The notes under the pieces are model-generated. The model was not told the DNA's origin and searched no databases. It saw only the letters and a list, made by a program, of their open reading frames with translations. A stretch of 64,000 nt of DNA. It comes from Eubacterium callanderi. GTDB taxonomy: Bacteria; Bacillota; Clostridia; Eubacteriales; Eubacteriaceae. Location of the stretch: NCBI RefSeq assembly GCF_900142645.1, contig NZ_FRBP01000001.1:1-64000 (forward strand), read 5' to 3'. This document shows positions 7,734 to 14,851 of the stretch, piece by piece. A program made the translations under genes and the position numbers. Each line of letters opens with the position of its first letter. Position 1 is the first letter of the stretch.

Positions 7734-8450
7734 TTAACGTTTTTTTCGGTTAACCATAACGCCCGAAACGCTTAATAATGCCAGCAAAACCAACAGATAG
7801 GCAGCACCCATACTGTCAAGCTGTCCAAACAGCCCTGTAGACGGCGCGCCGCCAGACCCCTCGGTTTTTGAACCACTCTGCGCAACATCACAGATAAAGA
7901 CCCAGTGCACCCGTCCCAGGGCTTCCTGGTATTTATTCTCAAGATCCCCCGGAACCGTCAGTGTCGCGTCGATAATTCCCTGGTCATTTTTGGTGTACTC
8001 GCCAATGAAAATATCATCCTTTAAGGTCCCCTGGCCGCTGGTTTCCGGCAGCCCGGAGGCCGGCCCGTTATAGATGGTCCGGACGTTTCCGTCAGCGGTT
8101 GTCAGGTCCAGATGCAGGCTCAGGCGGTTTAACAATTCGTCGGAAAGCGCTTTTTCTTCTGGTGTGTCAAAACCTTCCGCCTCCGCTGCCTCGGCGTGCA
8201 GGTACATCTTCACATTGTTAAAGTCCTTATTGTTGAGCCAGATTCTCTGCTCCTGAACCTCGCCGGGCACCAGCTCCTTATAATTAAAGAACAGATCATC
8301 GTCTGGCAGGCTCACAATTTTTTTAGCCTCACCGTCATAAATGACGTTGCGCTCATTCTCAGCCCTGACGCCCACGCCGCTTATTGCCAGCAGGATCAGG
8401 ACCGCCAAAAGCAAAACGGCTGCTTTTCTGGAAAATGTCATCACACTCAT
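7734..8450 (-). CDS. secreted, C-terminally anchored surface protein of the SipW operon
   Basis: 238 aa, last gene of the surface operon. A signal peptide (~1-30: SRKAAVLLLAVLILLAISG, cleavage near VRAE) is followed by a beta-rich ectodomain (~31-190) and a tail GAPSTGLFGQLDSMGAAYLL, a ~20-residue hydrophobic helix and terminal NRKKR. That tail has the layout of a cell-wall sorting signal with a non-canonical APSTG motif, or of a simple membrane anchor. AGGAAAGGGG precedes ATG 8450. It is a candidate cell-surface anchor for the fibre proteins encoded just upstream. No sortase gene is in the window. Confidence 0.75.
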   Translation of the reverse strand: MSVMTFSRKAAVLLLAVLILLAISGVGVRAENERNVIYDGEAKKIVSLPDDDLFFNYKELVPGEVQEQRIWLNNKDFNNVKMYLHAEAAEAEGFDTPEEKALSDELLNRLSLHLDLTTADGNVRTIYNGPASGLPETSGQGTLKDDIFIGEYTKNDQGIIDATLTVPGDLENKYQEALGRVHWVFICDVAQSGSKTEGSGGAPSTGLFGQLDSMGAAYLLVLLALLSVSGVMVNRKKR

Positions 8451-8496
8451 TCAATCACCCCTTTCCTCTGGTAATCAGGCTTATTTTAAGGTTCAT

Positions 8497-9057
8497 TTAT
8501 TCTCCCGGATAGGGCTCCACATGCGTGTCTCCCCAGCCGTCAATGACGCTCTCTGTCCTGTGGGGTGTAAAATGGTCGGACTGGACCGCTTCTGCCTGCA
8601 CATTCACTGTAAAGGTTTTGTCCACAATTTCATTTCCCCAGGTTTCCGGGATGCTCAGCTCTGTGAACAGTGCTGGCGTGCTCTGCCCAACTGGCAGAAC
8701 CGCCTGATAGTAGTAGCAGCCGTCTTCTGATTTCACCCAGTCTTTCTGAATTTCCAGCGCCTGCTCAATGTCATCCATCTGGGCGTCGCTCAGCCCCTCG
8801 TCGTGGGTCAGGCGGATGCGTACATAGGCACTGTTTTTACCGGTATTGGTCACTGTTGGATCCTTGGGGTAAACGCCGCCGGGCACAACGCCTGTTGGCG
8901 CTTTCCATTCCGGCTCGGTCAGATCAATCCGCACGTTTCCCATGGTGATAATATTTTCAGTTTTCTTGGCATCTGTGAACCACGCCAGTGTCCCAGCTGC
9001 GATTAACAGCGCAGTGCACAGAACAGCAGTGATTCCGATGGCTCTTTTTTTATTCAT
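8497..9057 (-). CDS. SipW-dependent TasA/CalY-type secreted protein (1)
   Basis: 186 aa. The N terminus NKKRAIGITAVLCTALLIAA followed by GTLAWFTDAKKTENIITMGN has the SipW-type signal pattern: a hydrophobic core, a (L/Y)A(W/F) site, then a conserved ...N.(I/F)..G segment. The ectodomain contains YPKDPTVTNTGKNSAYVRIR, the beta-sandwich motif of TasA/camelysin-like fibre subunits. Known relatives are exported by Sec, cut by SipW and polymerise into biofilm fibres. It lies between a second TasA-like gene and the anchored protein. Fibre formation is inferred. Confidence 0.85.
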   Translation of the reverse strand: MNKKRAIGITAVLCTALLIAAGTLAWFTDAKKTENIITMGNVRIDLTEPEWKAPTGVVPGGVYPKDPTVTNTGKNSAYVRIRLTHDEGLSDAQMDDIEQALEIQKDWVKSEDGCYYYQAVLPVGQSTPALFTELSIPETWGNEIVDKTFTVNVQAEAVQSDHFTPHRTESVIDGWGDTHVEPYPGE

Positions 9058-9090
9058 GTTTCGCTCCTTTCAGGTTACTCGCGCTCATGG

Positions 9091-9726
9091 CTAAACTAAA
9101 TCCGGAAAAGCTGCCTTAATGCAGTCCGCCGCTGTTTTGCCGCTCTGAACCTGTGCCAGGTAACCGGCCGCGTCGATTTGGAAATCCTTAATGTCCGCCG
9201 CGTTCGCGTTATCGTGCACGTTTACCGATTTAAAGACATCGCTGGTTTCGCTGCCAGCTTCGACTGCGGTATTGTACACATAGACCACTGCCTTCCCATC
9301 CTTTGAGGTACCCAGCGCTGTCCATTCTCCGGTGTTAAAGCGGATGTCTGCAAACGCACTGACGGCGTCCAGCGCTGCCTGGCCCTCCGCGCCGTCACAG
9401 CTTATATCCAGACGGACAGCGATATAGGCCGGCTCCTTTTGCGAGGTGTTTTTCACCTGTGGATTTTTGGGAATGACCATGCCTGGCAGCATATCCTTTG
9501 CCATATCTCTGCCAAGGGGGGATGGCTGCGGGGTTACAGGGTTGTTACCATAGTCAAGCCCATCCCAGTTAACCTCCTGTATGGCGCCTGAAAGGCCGGC
9601 CGTCGCCACAAAGGTGTTTTTCTTTGTGGCTGTCTGCGCGGTCAGCCAGGCCAGCACGCCGCCAACGGCAAGAATCCCTGCCAGTGCAATCGCACTTAAT
9701 CCAATTGTCCATTTCTTTTTGTTCAT
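9091..9726 (-). CDS. SipW-dependent TasA-type secreted protein (2)
   Basis: 211 aa. ATG 9726 is preferred over 9744 because AGAGAGG lies upstream of it and the longer start would put this site inside the gene. The SipW-type leader (NKKKWTIGLSAIALAGILAV, GGVLAWLTAQTATKKNTFV) is followed by the family motif PGMVIPKNPQVKNTSQKEPA and a beta-rich domain ending DCIKAAFPDLV. It has the same layout as the 8497 gene with low sequence identity, so the operon holds paralogous subunits rather than a recent duplication. Confidence 0.85.
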   Translation of the reverse strand: MNKKKWTIGLSAIALAGILAVGGVLAWLTAQTATKKNTFVATAGLSGAIQEVNWDGLDYGNNPVTPQPSPLGRDMAKDMLPGMVIPKNPQVKNTSQKEPAYIAVRLDISCDGAEGQAALDAVSAFADIRFNTGEWTALGTSKDGKAVVYVYNTAVEAGSETSDVFKSVNVHDNANAADIKDFQIDAAGYLAQVQSGKTAADCIKAAFPDLV

Positions 9727-9771
9727 TTTAAACCTCTCTTTCACTTTAAGGCCATTTCTAACGACCGGCCA

Positions 9772-10407
9772 TTACTGAATGGGGGTATCTGCACCCCATG
9801 TATCTTTTACAGCGCCCAGATCCGCCGCGTCCAGCGCGTCGGCCAGCACCTGTATTTCCAGATGACATCCCTCGGGCATTACAAATCCCGGAGCCAGTAA
9901 AACACTCTCCAACAGCTGTGTGGTGGTATCTCCTGGCGCTACCGGCGTTTTGTAGTAAAAATAGTCGCCCTGCTGCTGCCAGCCGCTGTCAGCCGTTCCC
10001 GGGCCAGACGCCGCAAAATTATAGCTTATCTGCCCCTCCAGGCTGATGCCGGTTCCCGCGTTATCGCTGTCAAAGACAATTCTGGGCACCAGCCGGATGC
10101 GGATATAAGCGTCTGTGACCTTTCCCTCCGGGTTATCATAGTTCTCAATCCATACCTTTTTAGGGACGGTGGCGCCACCCTGGATCGCTGCATAATTTTG
10201 CGGCGTTTTTTCACCAGTCTCCTGCCGGTCCCTGCCGCTGGCCGGGTCTTGTTCTAAGACTGTGATATTCACAATTTTTTTAGGGCTGAAAAGATTTTCC
10301 TTCACATTTGTGGTCGCGTTTAAAAACGCATAGGTTCCAGCTACCGCCGCCAGCAGCATAATACCAATGATACCGGCTGTAATGACACGGACTTTTTTTC
10401 GTTTCAC
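9772..10407 (-). CDS. BsaA-like SipW-dependent biofilm matrix protein
   Basis: 211 aa. The leader KRKKVRVITAGIIGIMLLAA, VAGTYAFLNATTNVKENLFS is a SipW-type signal with the YAFLNA site. The mature domain carries VPKKVWIENYDNPEGKVTDA, YIRIRLVPRIVF and YFYYKTPVAPGDTTTQLLES, as in BsaA-type pilin-like matrix proteins of Clostridium. It lies directly after the signal peptidase gene with a 14-base gap. It is probably the major or first subunit of the fibre; that ranking is inference. Confidence 0.85.
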   Translation of the reverse strand: MKRKKVRVITAGIIGIMLLAAVAGTYAFLNATTNVKENLFSPKKIVNITVLEQDPASGRDRQETGEKTPQNYAAIQGGATVPKKVWIENYDNPEGKVTDAYIRIRLVPRIVFDSDNAGTGISLEGQISYNFAASGPGTADSGWQQQGDYFYYKTPVAPGDTTTQLLESVLLAPGFVMPEGCHLEIQVLADALDAADLGAVKDTWGADTPIQ

Positions 10408-10421
10408 GCATTCTCACCTCC

Positions 10422-10916
10422 TCATTTTCGTTTGGATGCATTTGTTTTCATCAGGCGTCCGGGCAAAAAGGCCAGGAGCACCAGGACCAGAAGGGCTGCC
10501 CCCAGAATCATTTTTCCCTGGGCCGACCCTGCCAAAATACTGACGTAGCCGGCAAGAGGAACACAGAACTGCGGGCTGCCCACCAGCCGGTCAAAGGACA
10601 CAGTTCCCTGATCCTCAACGGCGTTGGCGTCCCCCTTTGTTTTAAAACTCTGGCTGGCCTCGTCCACCTGGGTCACCCGGTGTGTGGCCAGGGTTCTGCC
10701 GTCTGCCATATAAAAAGTAATGGGATCTCCCAACTTTACATCTTCCGCGGCGACCGGCCTGACAAAGATCAGGCTGCCCACTGGGTATTGCGGCTCCATG
10801 CTGCCGCTCAGCACCGCTAAAGGGATCCACCCCAGCAGGCGAAGGCCTGAAAGCAGCAGGATCATCAGACAGAGCAGTACTGTCAGAATGGTGGATAACA
10901 TTTTTCGGATAACCAT
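10422..10916 (-). CDS. sipW: SipW-type signal peptidase I
   Basis: 164 aa. An N-terminal membrane helix (~8-30) leads into LAVLSGSMEPQYPVGSLIFV with nucleophile Ser39. The general base is His79 in TLATHRVTQ rather than Lys, which marks the ER/archaeal-like SipW class. Later boxes are FKTKGDANAVEDQG (~95) and a second membrane helix near the C terminus (~135-155). SipW enzymes cut the special leaders of TasA-type proteins, three of which follow immediately. The gap to the vWA gene stop is nine bases, so the genes are co-transcribed. Confidence 0.92.
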   Translation of the reverse strand: MVIRKMLSTILTVLLCLMILLLSGLRLLGWIPLAVLSGSMEPQYPVGSLIFVRPVAAEDVKLGDPITFYMADGRTLATHRVTQVDEASQSFKTKGDANAVEDQGTVSFDRLVGSPQFCVPLAGYVSILAGSAQGKMILGAALLVLVLLAFLPGRLMKTNASKRK

Positions 10917-10925
10917 GGACTTTAT

Positions 10926-12980
10926 TTAATTCACAAACCGGTTCAGGGCGTTGGCAGCATCCCCCAGAATACCAGTGTTCTGCTTTAAGGCATTGCTGGC
11001 CCTTATCACTGAGGGGGCCTTGCCTTCCTGTCCCTGGTAAGGCGCTGTGCCGTTAAGCTGGGCCTCTGTCGCAGTGCCGTTATCCCCTGAACCGCCCAAA
11101 TAAAATCCTTCTGAGGGCTTATACACCGGGGCTGGAACAGGCTCAAAGCCCTGGGTTAAATCCGTTAAATTGTATTTCCACGACCAGCCGCTCTCTTCCT
11201 TTACGGTGTAGTAGCCTTTTCTAAGGCCCCGAACGGTGTTTGTTTTCACCTTTGTATCCTCATTGGCCGCGAAGCTGATCACCTCATAGAAGGTATCCTG
11301 AACCGGCCCGGACAGCTCGTCCCGCCGCTCAATTTTAAAAACAAAGCTCTGGTTGGTGTTCGGCCGCGTATCAGATGTATATTGGGCGTCGATCTCTTTA
11401 GTAATATCAAGCTGCCCTTTTACCACATGCACTGTGTACTGCCCGGACAGGCTATCCCCCGCCACACTGACGTTTCCAGACGAGCTGTTGGTTGACGCCT
11501 CTGTCGGAGGGTTGACGGACTGCGTGACACTCAGCTTATAGACGGTGCCGCTGTCCGGTATTCTGTCCAGCTCTTCTGGTGTGCAGGGTTCAGGCTGCCA
11601 GGCCTTTTTAATGAGCCCCTGATTGTAGGGCGCATCAAAAACATCGCCGATAGATGGACGGATGTTCTCAGCGTCGTCCCAGCCCAGCATCATGGCTTCC
11701 AGGCCGGCTTCGTCTGTGACGCCGGTCTGCCTGAGCGAATCACCATAAAAAATGGTTTTGTCAACATCCTGGCTCTTCAGCTTCAGCCGTCGCACATTCA
11801 CCGTCGGCGAAGCAAAGGGCGCCACCAGCACCCCGTCGACACTTACCCCTGAGCCGGCAGCGTTGGTGGGCACATTGTTATCCCCGATAAAGCTGTCTTT
11901 TGCCTTCACCTCAACAGAGGCCTGCCAGCCGTTTCCGGACAAATCTTTATCCGGCCATACGATGGTGGTGGTGCCGTCACCGTTTTCGGTATATGCGACG
12001 CCTGCGGTGTCAAAGGCGGCTTTCTGCTCAGCGGTCAGCTCAAACCGGCTGTCCAGCACGTCACTTACCGTTGCTGTCACCGCGATCTGGTGTGTGATGG
12101 CTTCAAAAATATCCTGCAGAGCCTGCGCAGTATCCGCGAGAGCCGCGCTGTGCTGTGAGTCAATATAGTTCAGGTAATCGTGAACTCTTTGAGACGACCA
12201 GCTTTTTAAGATCCCAATCGAGAAGATTTCAGCGCTTAAGGGGTCTCCTTCAAATTCCCAGTCTGGGTTATGGCTGGAGCCATCATCAAGGCTGCCGTCA
12301 TAATCTCCAAATATTCTTCCGTCTCTTTTAATTAAGTCCTCCCCTTTAATAATCGAGGCGGTGCTCTCCGCTCTCGCCGCGATCTCTCTGTCAAATCCCG
12401 AGTAGCTGTTTGGTTCCCCATCGGTCAAAAAGATGACAAACTGCTTGTTTCCTGAATCCGCTGCGCCCAGCACGCTGTACGCATCCTCCAGTCCTAAATC
12501 TGACCGTGTGGCGCCACTGGCCCAAAGCTTATCAATGGCCCGGTTAAGGCTCTGGATATTTTCCTGTGTGTCTAGAGACGTCAGGCCTATATTGGTTTTG
12601 GAGTCGCTTGCGTAGCTCACGACAGAAACCTGGCTGGCCGGGGACTGCGCGCTCAGCTGGGTAATGAAATCCTTAGCGGTATCCTTCAGCACCTCCATTT
12701 TAGTCTGCCGGCTTCCATCGTAGCGCTCGCCCATGCTCCCGGACCGGTCGATAACCAGCACCACATCCGCGGCGCCGACCGCTGAAGAACTGGCCTTTGC
12801 GCCAAGGTTGATCTGGTAGGTTCTGCTTTCCCAGTCCTTCAGCGCGGCCGTCTTGGTGACCTCGATATTGGGGGATGACGGCTCCGGCGCTGCCAAAACA
12901 GAAAAGCCGCTGCTCCACAGCATGCCCAGCAGAGCGATGACTGCAATAATTTGTTTTCCTGTTTTTTTCATATTCAGCAT
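10926..12980 (-). CDS. secreted vWA-domain adhesin-like protein, first gene of surface operon
   Basis: 684 aa. A signal peptide (~1-30) ends near SVLAAPEP. Residues ~70-290 form a von Willebrand A domain with intact MIDAS motifs: VLVIDRSGSMG (~75-84), SGATRSD (~155) and FLTDGEPNS (~184). Beta domains follow: ~305-400 (isopeptide/DUF11-like) and ~530-640 (SpaA-like, with LDITKEIDAQYTSDTRP). The C terminus (GDAANALNRFVN) has no LPXTG and no membrane helix, so it must be held non-covalently or by the fibre. ATG 12980 follows GGAGGAAAGGATGT. Tip-adhesin or assembly roles are inferred from position. Confidence 0.85.
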   Translation of the reverse strand: MLNMKKTGKQIIAVIALLGMLWSSGFSVLAAPEPSSPNIEVTKTAALKDWESRTYQINLGAKASSSAVGAADVVLVIDRSGSMGERYDGSRQTKMEVLKDTAKDFITQLSAQSPASQVSVVSYASDSKTNIGLTSLDTQENIQSLNRAIDKLWASGATRSDLGLEDAYSVLGAADSGNKQFVIFLTDGEPNSYSGFDREIAARAESTASIIKGEDLIKRDGRIFGDYDGSLDDGSSHNPDWEFEGDPLSAEIFSIGILKSWSSQRVHDYLNYIDSQHSAALADTAQALQDIFEAITHQIAVTATVSDVLDSRFELTAEQKAAFDTAGVAYTENGDGTTTIVWPDKDLSGNGWQASVEVKAKDSFIGDNNVPTNAAGSGVSVDGVLVAPFASPTVNVRRLKLKSQDVDKTIFYGDSLRQTGVTDEAGLEAMMLGWDDAENIRPSIGDVFDAPYNQGLIKKAWQPEPCTPEELDRIPDSGTVYKLSVTQSVNPPTEASTNSSSGNVSVAGDSLSGQYTVHVVKGQLDITKEIDAQYTSDTRPNTNQSFVFKIERRDELSGPVQDTFYEVISFAANEDTKVKTNTVRGLRKGYYTVKEESGWSWKYNLTDLTQGFEPVPAPVYKPSEGFYLGGSGDNGTATEAQLNGTAPYQGQEGKAPSVIRASNALKQNTGILGDAANALNRFVN

Positions 12981-13167
12981 ACATCCTTTCCTCCAGAATA
13001 TTTTTGAAAACGTTTATTATCGTCGTTTGACGGATTTCGTTTTCTTATTCTGGATTTTTAAATTTTTTTGACAGCACCGTTATCTTGAGTATTTCTTAAA
13101 ATGTTCGATATCCTCTTTTAAAAAATACAATTTGGTTATAAAATATAGGTCAGCTAACATAAAGCAT

Positions 13168-13200
13168 TCGTGAAATATTTAAATTTCACGAGCTTTTGTC
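13168..13200 (-). repeat. left inverted repeat / recombination site
   Basis: Identical over 33 bases, in inverted orientation, to 14683-14715. Read on the minus strand it starts GACAAAAGCTCGTGAAAT, runs through TTAAAT and ends ATTTCACGA. Outside it continues directly with ATGCTTT; the right copy has the same ATGCTTT after a nine-base GCTTTTTTA insertion. There is no T-run on the outer side. The remaining bases to 12980 are A/T-rich with only weak promoter-like hexamers. Confidence 0.85.
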
Positions 13201-13234
13201 CTAAACCCTCTATTTCAAGCGCTTGGCGTATTTA

Positions 13235-13254
13235 TGACCATGTTTTTGACCAAA
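13235..13254 (+). repeat. paired TGACCA repeats, possible recombinase arm sites (left)
   Basis: TGACCA occurs at 13235 and 13248 in direct orientation just past the recombinase stop. A similar pair lies at 14513 and 14524 just before its start. Direct TGACCA pairs at both ends of the gene could be arm-type binding sites for its AP2-like N-terminal domain. Confidence 0.35.
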
Positions 13255-13258
13255 ACGG

Positions 13259-14485
13259 TCAGCTTGCAGACAGCTTCAGCATTTCCTGCTGATCCTGGCC
13301 GCTCAGTACATGAACATAAAGCTGCAGCGTCAAACCGACGTTTGAATGTCCCAAAATCCTGCTCAGGACAGAAATCTGCATATTTTTACTTGCTGCATGT
13401 GTCGCGAAAGTATGGCGCAGTGCATGAAAATTGACGTGGCGAATTCCGGCTTTTTTTAGAATACGCCTAAAGTAAAGCTGATAAACCCTGGGGTCGATGA
13501 AAGAATTTTTTCGATTTGTAAAGACGAATGTTTCTGAAAAATTTTCCCTGTGTTTCATGGTTTCATAATACTGATACAGCAGCTCATGGATTTCTGGATT
13601 CATGGGGATTGTCCGGTTAGAGCTGTAGGACTTTGTCCCTTCAAACACCATCTTGGTTTTCATGCCACTCTTCTCACTGTTTTTCACACGCTGAACCGAA
13701 TCCCTGATTTGGATGACCTGCTCATCAAAATCAACATCCTTCCACCTTAAAGCAGCCAACTCCCCTAGACGAATGCCTGTCTTAAGGGCGAAAAGCACAG
13801 CTGTTGATTTTTTATGGTCCCGAGAATTTTTCAACACAGTTTCGAGCTTTTGGGCCTCTTTCACATCAAGAAAAACTGGCTTTTTTATGGGCCTTTTAGG
13901 TAAAATAATATCGTCACAAGGGTTTTTATGGATTAATCCCTCTTTTTGTGCCTGCTTGAGGGCGGCCGAGAGAATGACAATGTGCCCGCGAACCGTTGAG
14001 ACCGCTATTTTATTTTCTTCTAAGGTTGCTTTTATATAATCCTGTATGGCATCTGGCTTCAGATTTTCCAGTTCGCAGTGCCCCAGCCGTGGCACGAGGT
14101 GCCGGTTGACGACATTGCTGTACCTTGTATAGGAGGACTGTTTGATCGTATATTTTTTGTATGACTCAAGCCACTTCCTCAGCCACTCCGCCAGTAGCGT
14201 TTTGGCCTTGTCTTTCTGGTTTTCGTCAAACTGAAGGTTCAAAACATTTTCAATAATACCCCTTTGATTGCTTTTTTCCTTTTCTTCCCGCAACAGACGC
14301 TGAAGCTGGACCTCCTCAAAAACTTTATTTTCTGCCTCCTCAAGCTTTAAAATTATTTCCTTGTAGGTTTTAGCATAAACGGAATGGTAGACAGCCTTTC
14401 CATAGACATTTTCATATCTTATTATATAGCGGCCCTCGTAACGGCCATCCTTGCGTTTATAGACATTTTTTCGATAACGTTTCAT
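13259..14485 (-). CDS. tyrosine recombinase / integrase
   Basis: 408 aa. ATG 14485 follows AAAGGGAG; a longer frame to 14518 would place this site inside the gene. Residues 1-60 form an AP2-like arm-binding domain (KRYRKNVYKRKDGRYEGRYI). Residues ~85-200 form a SAM-like core-binding domain. Residues ~205-400 form the catalytic domain with all six positions visible: Arg239 (TGIRLGEL), a beta-hairpin Lys (~285, TKSYSSNRT), His354 and Arg357 (HALRHTFAT), His380 (LGHSNVG) and Tyr390 (LQLYVHV). The fold is that of Tn916/phage integrases, but no excisionase, cargo or direct repeats accompany it. With the flanking inverted repeats it is best read as a DNA invertase. Confidence 0.93.
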   Translation of the reverse strand: MKRYRKNVYKRKDGRYEGRYIIRYENVYGKAVYHSVYAKTYKEIILKLEEAENKVFEEVQLQRLLREEKEKSNQRGIIENVLNLQFDENQKDKAKTLLAEWLRKWLESYKKYTIKQSSYTRYSNVVNRHLVPRLGHCELENLKPDAIQDYIKATLEENKIAVSTVRGHIVILSAALKQAQKEGLIHKNPCDDIILPKRPIKKPVFLDVKEAQKLETVLKNSRDHKKSTAVLFALKTGIRLGELAALRWKDVDFDEQVIQIRDSVQRVKNSEKSGMKTKMVFEGTKSYSSNRTIPMNPEIHELLYQYYETMKHRENFSETFVFTNRKNSFIDPRVYQLYFRRILKKAGIRHVNFHALRHTFATHAASKNMQISVLSRILGHSNVGLTLQLYVHVLSGQDQQEMLKLSAS

Positions 14486-14512
14486 GATGATTCTACTCCC
14501 TTTCTGATTTCT

Positions 14513-14529
14513 GACCATATTCTGACCAT
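14513..14529 (+). repeat. paired TGACCA repeats, possible recombinase arm sites (right)
   Basis: TTCTGACCAT occurs twice, 11 bases apart (14509-14518 and 14520-14529), between the recombinase ribosome site and its promoter. It could bind the recombinase to autoregulate the gene or build the synapse. Confidence 0.35.
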
Positions 14530-14592
14530 TTTTTTTATAATTAAACAGATGAATAAAGCTCTATTTACTATCATTATCCATTTCCCTCTTTA

Positions 14593-14622
14593 ATTATCTT
14601 AAAAAAGTCTGGATTTATTCAA
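14593..14622 (-). promoter_or_regulatory. promoter of the recombinase gene
   Basis: On the minus strand TTGAAT (14622-14617), 18 bases, GATAAT (14598-14593). It is back-to-back with the outward promoter at 14609-14637. Confidence 0.55.
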
Positions 14623-14637
14623 TTATTGTGTTATAAT
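14609..14637 (+). promoter_or_regulatory. outward-facing promoter inside the cassette
   Basis: A perfect TATAAT (14632-14637) with extended -10 TGT, pointing right out of the cassette, and a weak -35 near 14609. In the present orientation it runs into the right repeat, which forms a terminator. In the flipped orientation it would point at the surface operon. Confidence 0.55.
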
Positions 14638-14682
14638 GTTTACATGAAATAGATAGTATCCGTATTTTAATATTTGATGGCT

Positions 14683-14715
14683 GACAAAAGCTCGTGAAAT
14701 TTAAATATTTCACGA
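14683..14715 (+). repeat. right inverted repeat / recombination site, also terminator-like
   Basis: Inverted copy of 13168-13200. Here the outer flank adds GCTTTTTTA, extending the stem to AAAGCTCGTGAAAT pairing with ATTTCACGAGCTTT and adding a T-run, so this copy can end rightward transcription. Confidence 0.85.
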
Positions 14716-14800
14716 GCTTTTTTAATGCTTTTATTTCTTTTCTGTTTTTCTGTAAACCTTTTGAAGGCCGGTACTGTGCCATGGCGCGCGCCACCCAAAA

Positions 14801-14834
14801 AAAGATAATACGGCAAAACGCCGCATTATCTTTT
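14801..14834. terminator. GATRCGGC-family terminator of the branched-chain operon
   Basis: Stem AAAGATAATACGGC with GCCGCATTATCTTT (one mismatch), loop AAAAC, T-run on the minus strand. It lies 17 bases after the CoA-transferase stop. Confidence 0.85.
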
Positions 14835-14851
14835 AGAGAAGGATCTTTATT

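Larger units (their letters stand above)
13168..14715. mobile_element. predicted invertible cassette: tyrosine recombinase between 33-bp inverted repeats
   Basis: Two 33-base perfect inverted repeats (13168-13200, 14683-14715) enclose one intact tyrosine recombinase gene and two back-to-back promoters. Each repeat has symmetric arms CGTGAAAT and ATTTCACG around an asymmetric A/T core, the layout of a tyrosine-recombinase crossover site. Because the cores are inverted, recombination would flip rather than excise the DNA. The leftward neighbour is the surface-fibre operon. Inversion itself is predicted, not observed. Confidence 0.7.

Noticed and set aside
13168-14715. attL/attR of an integrated element
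   Set aside because: Integration leaves direct repeats. Here the identical cores are inverted, and only the recombinase gene lies between them.
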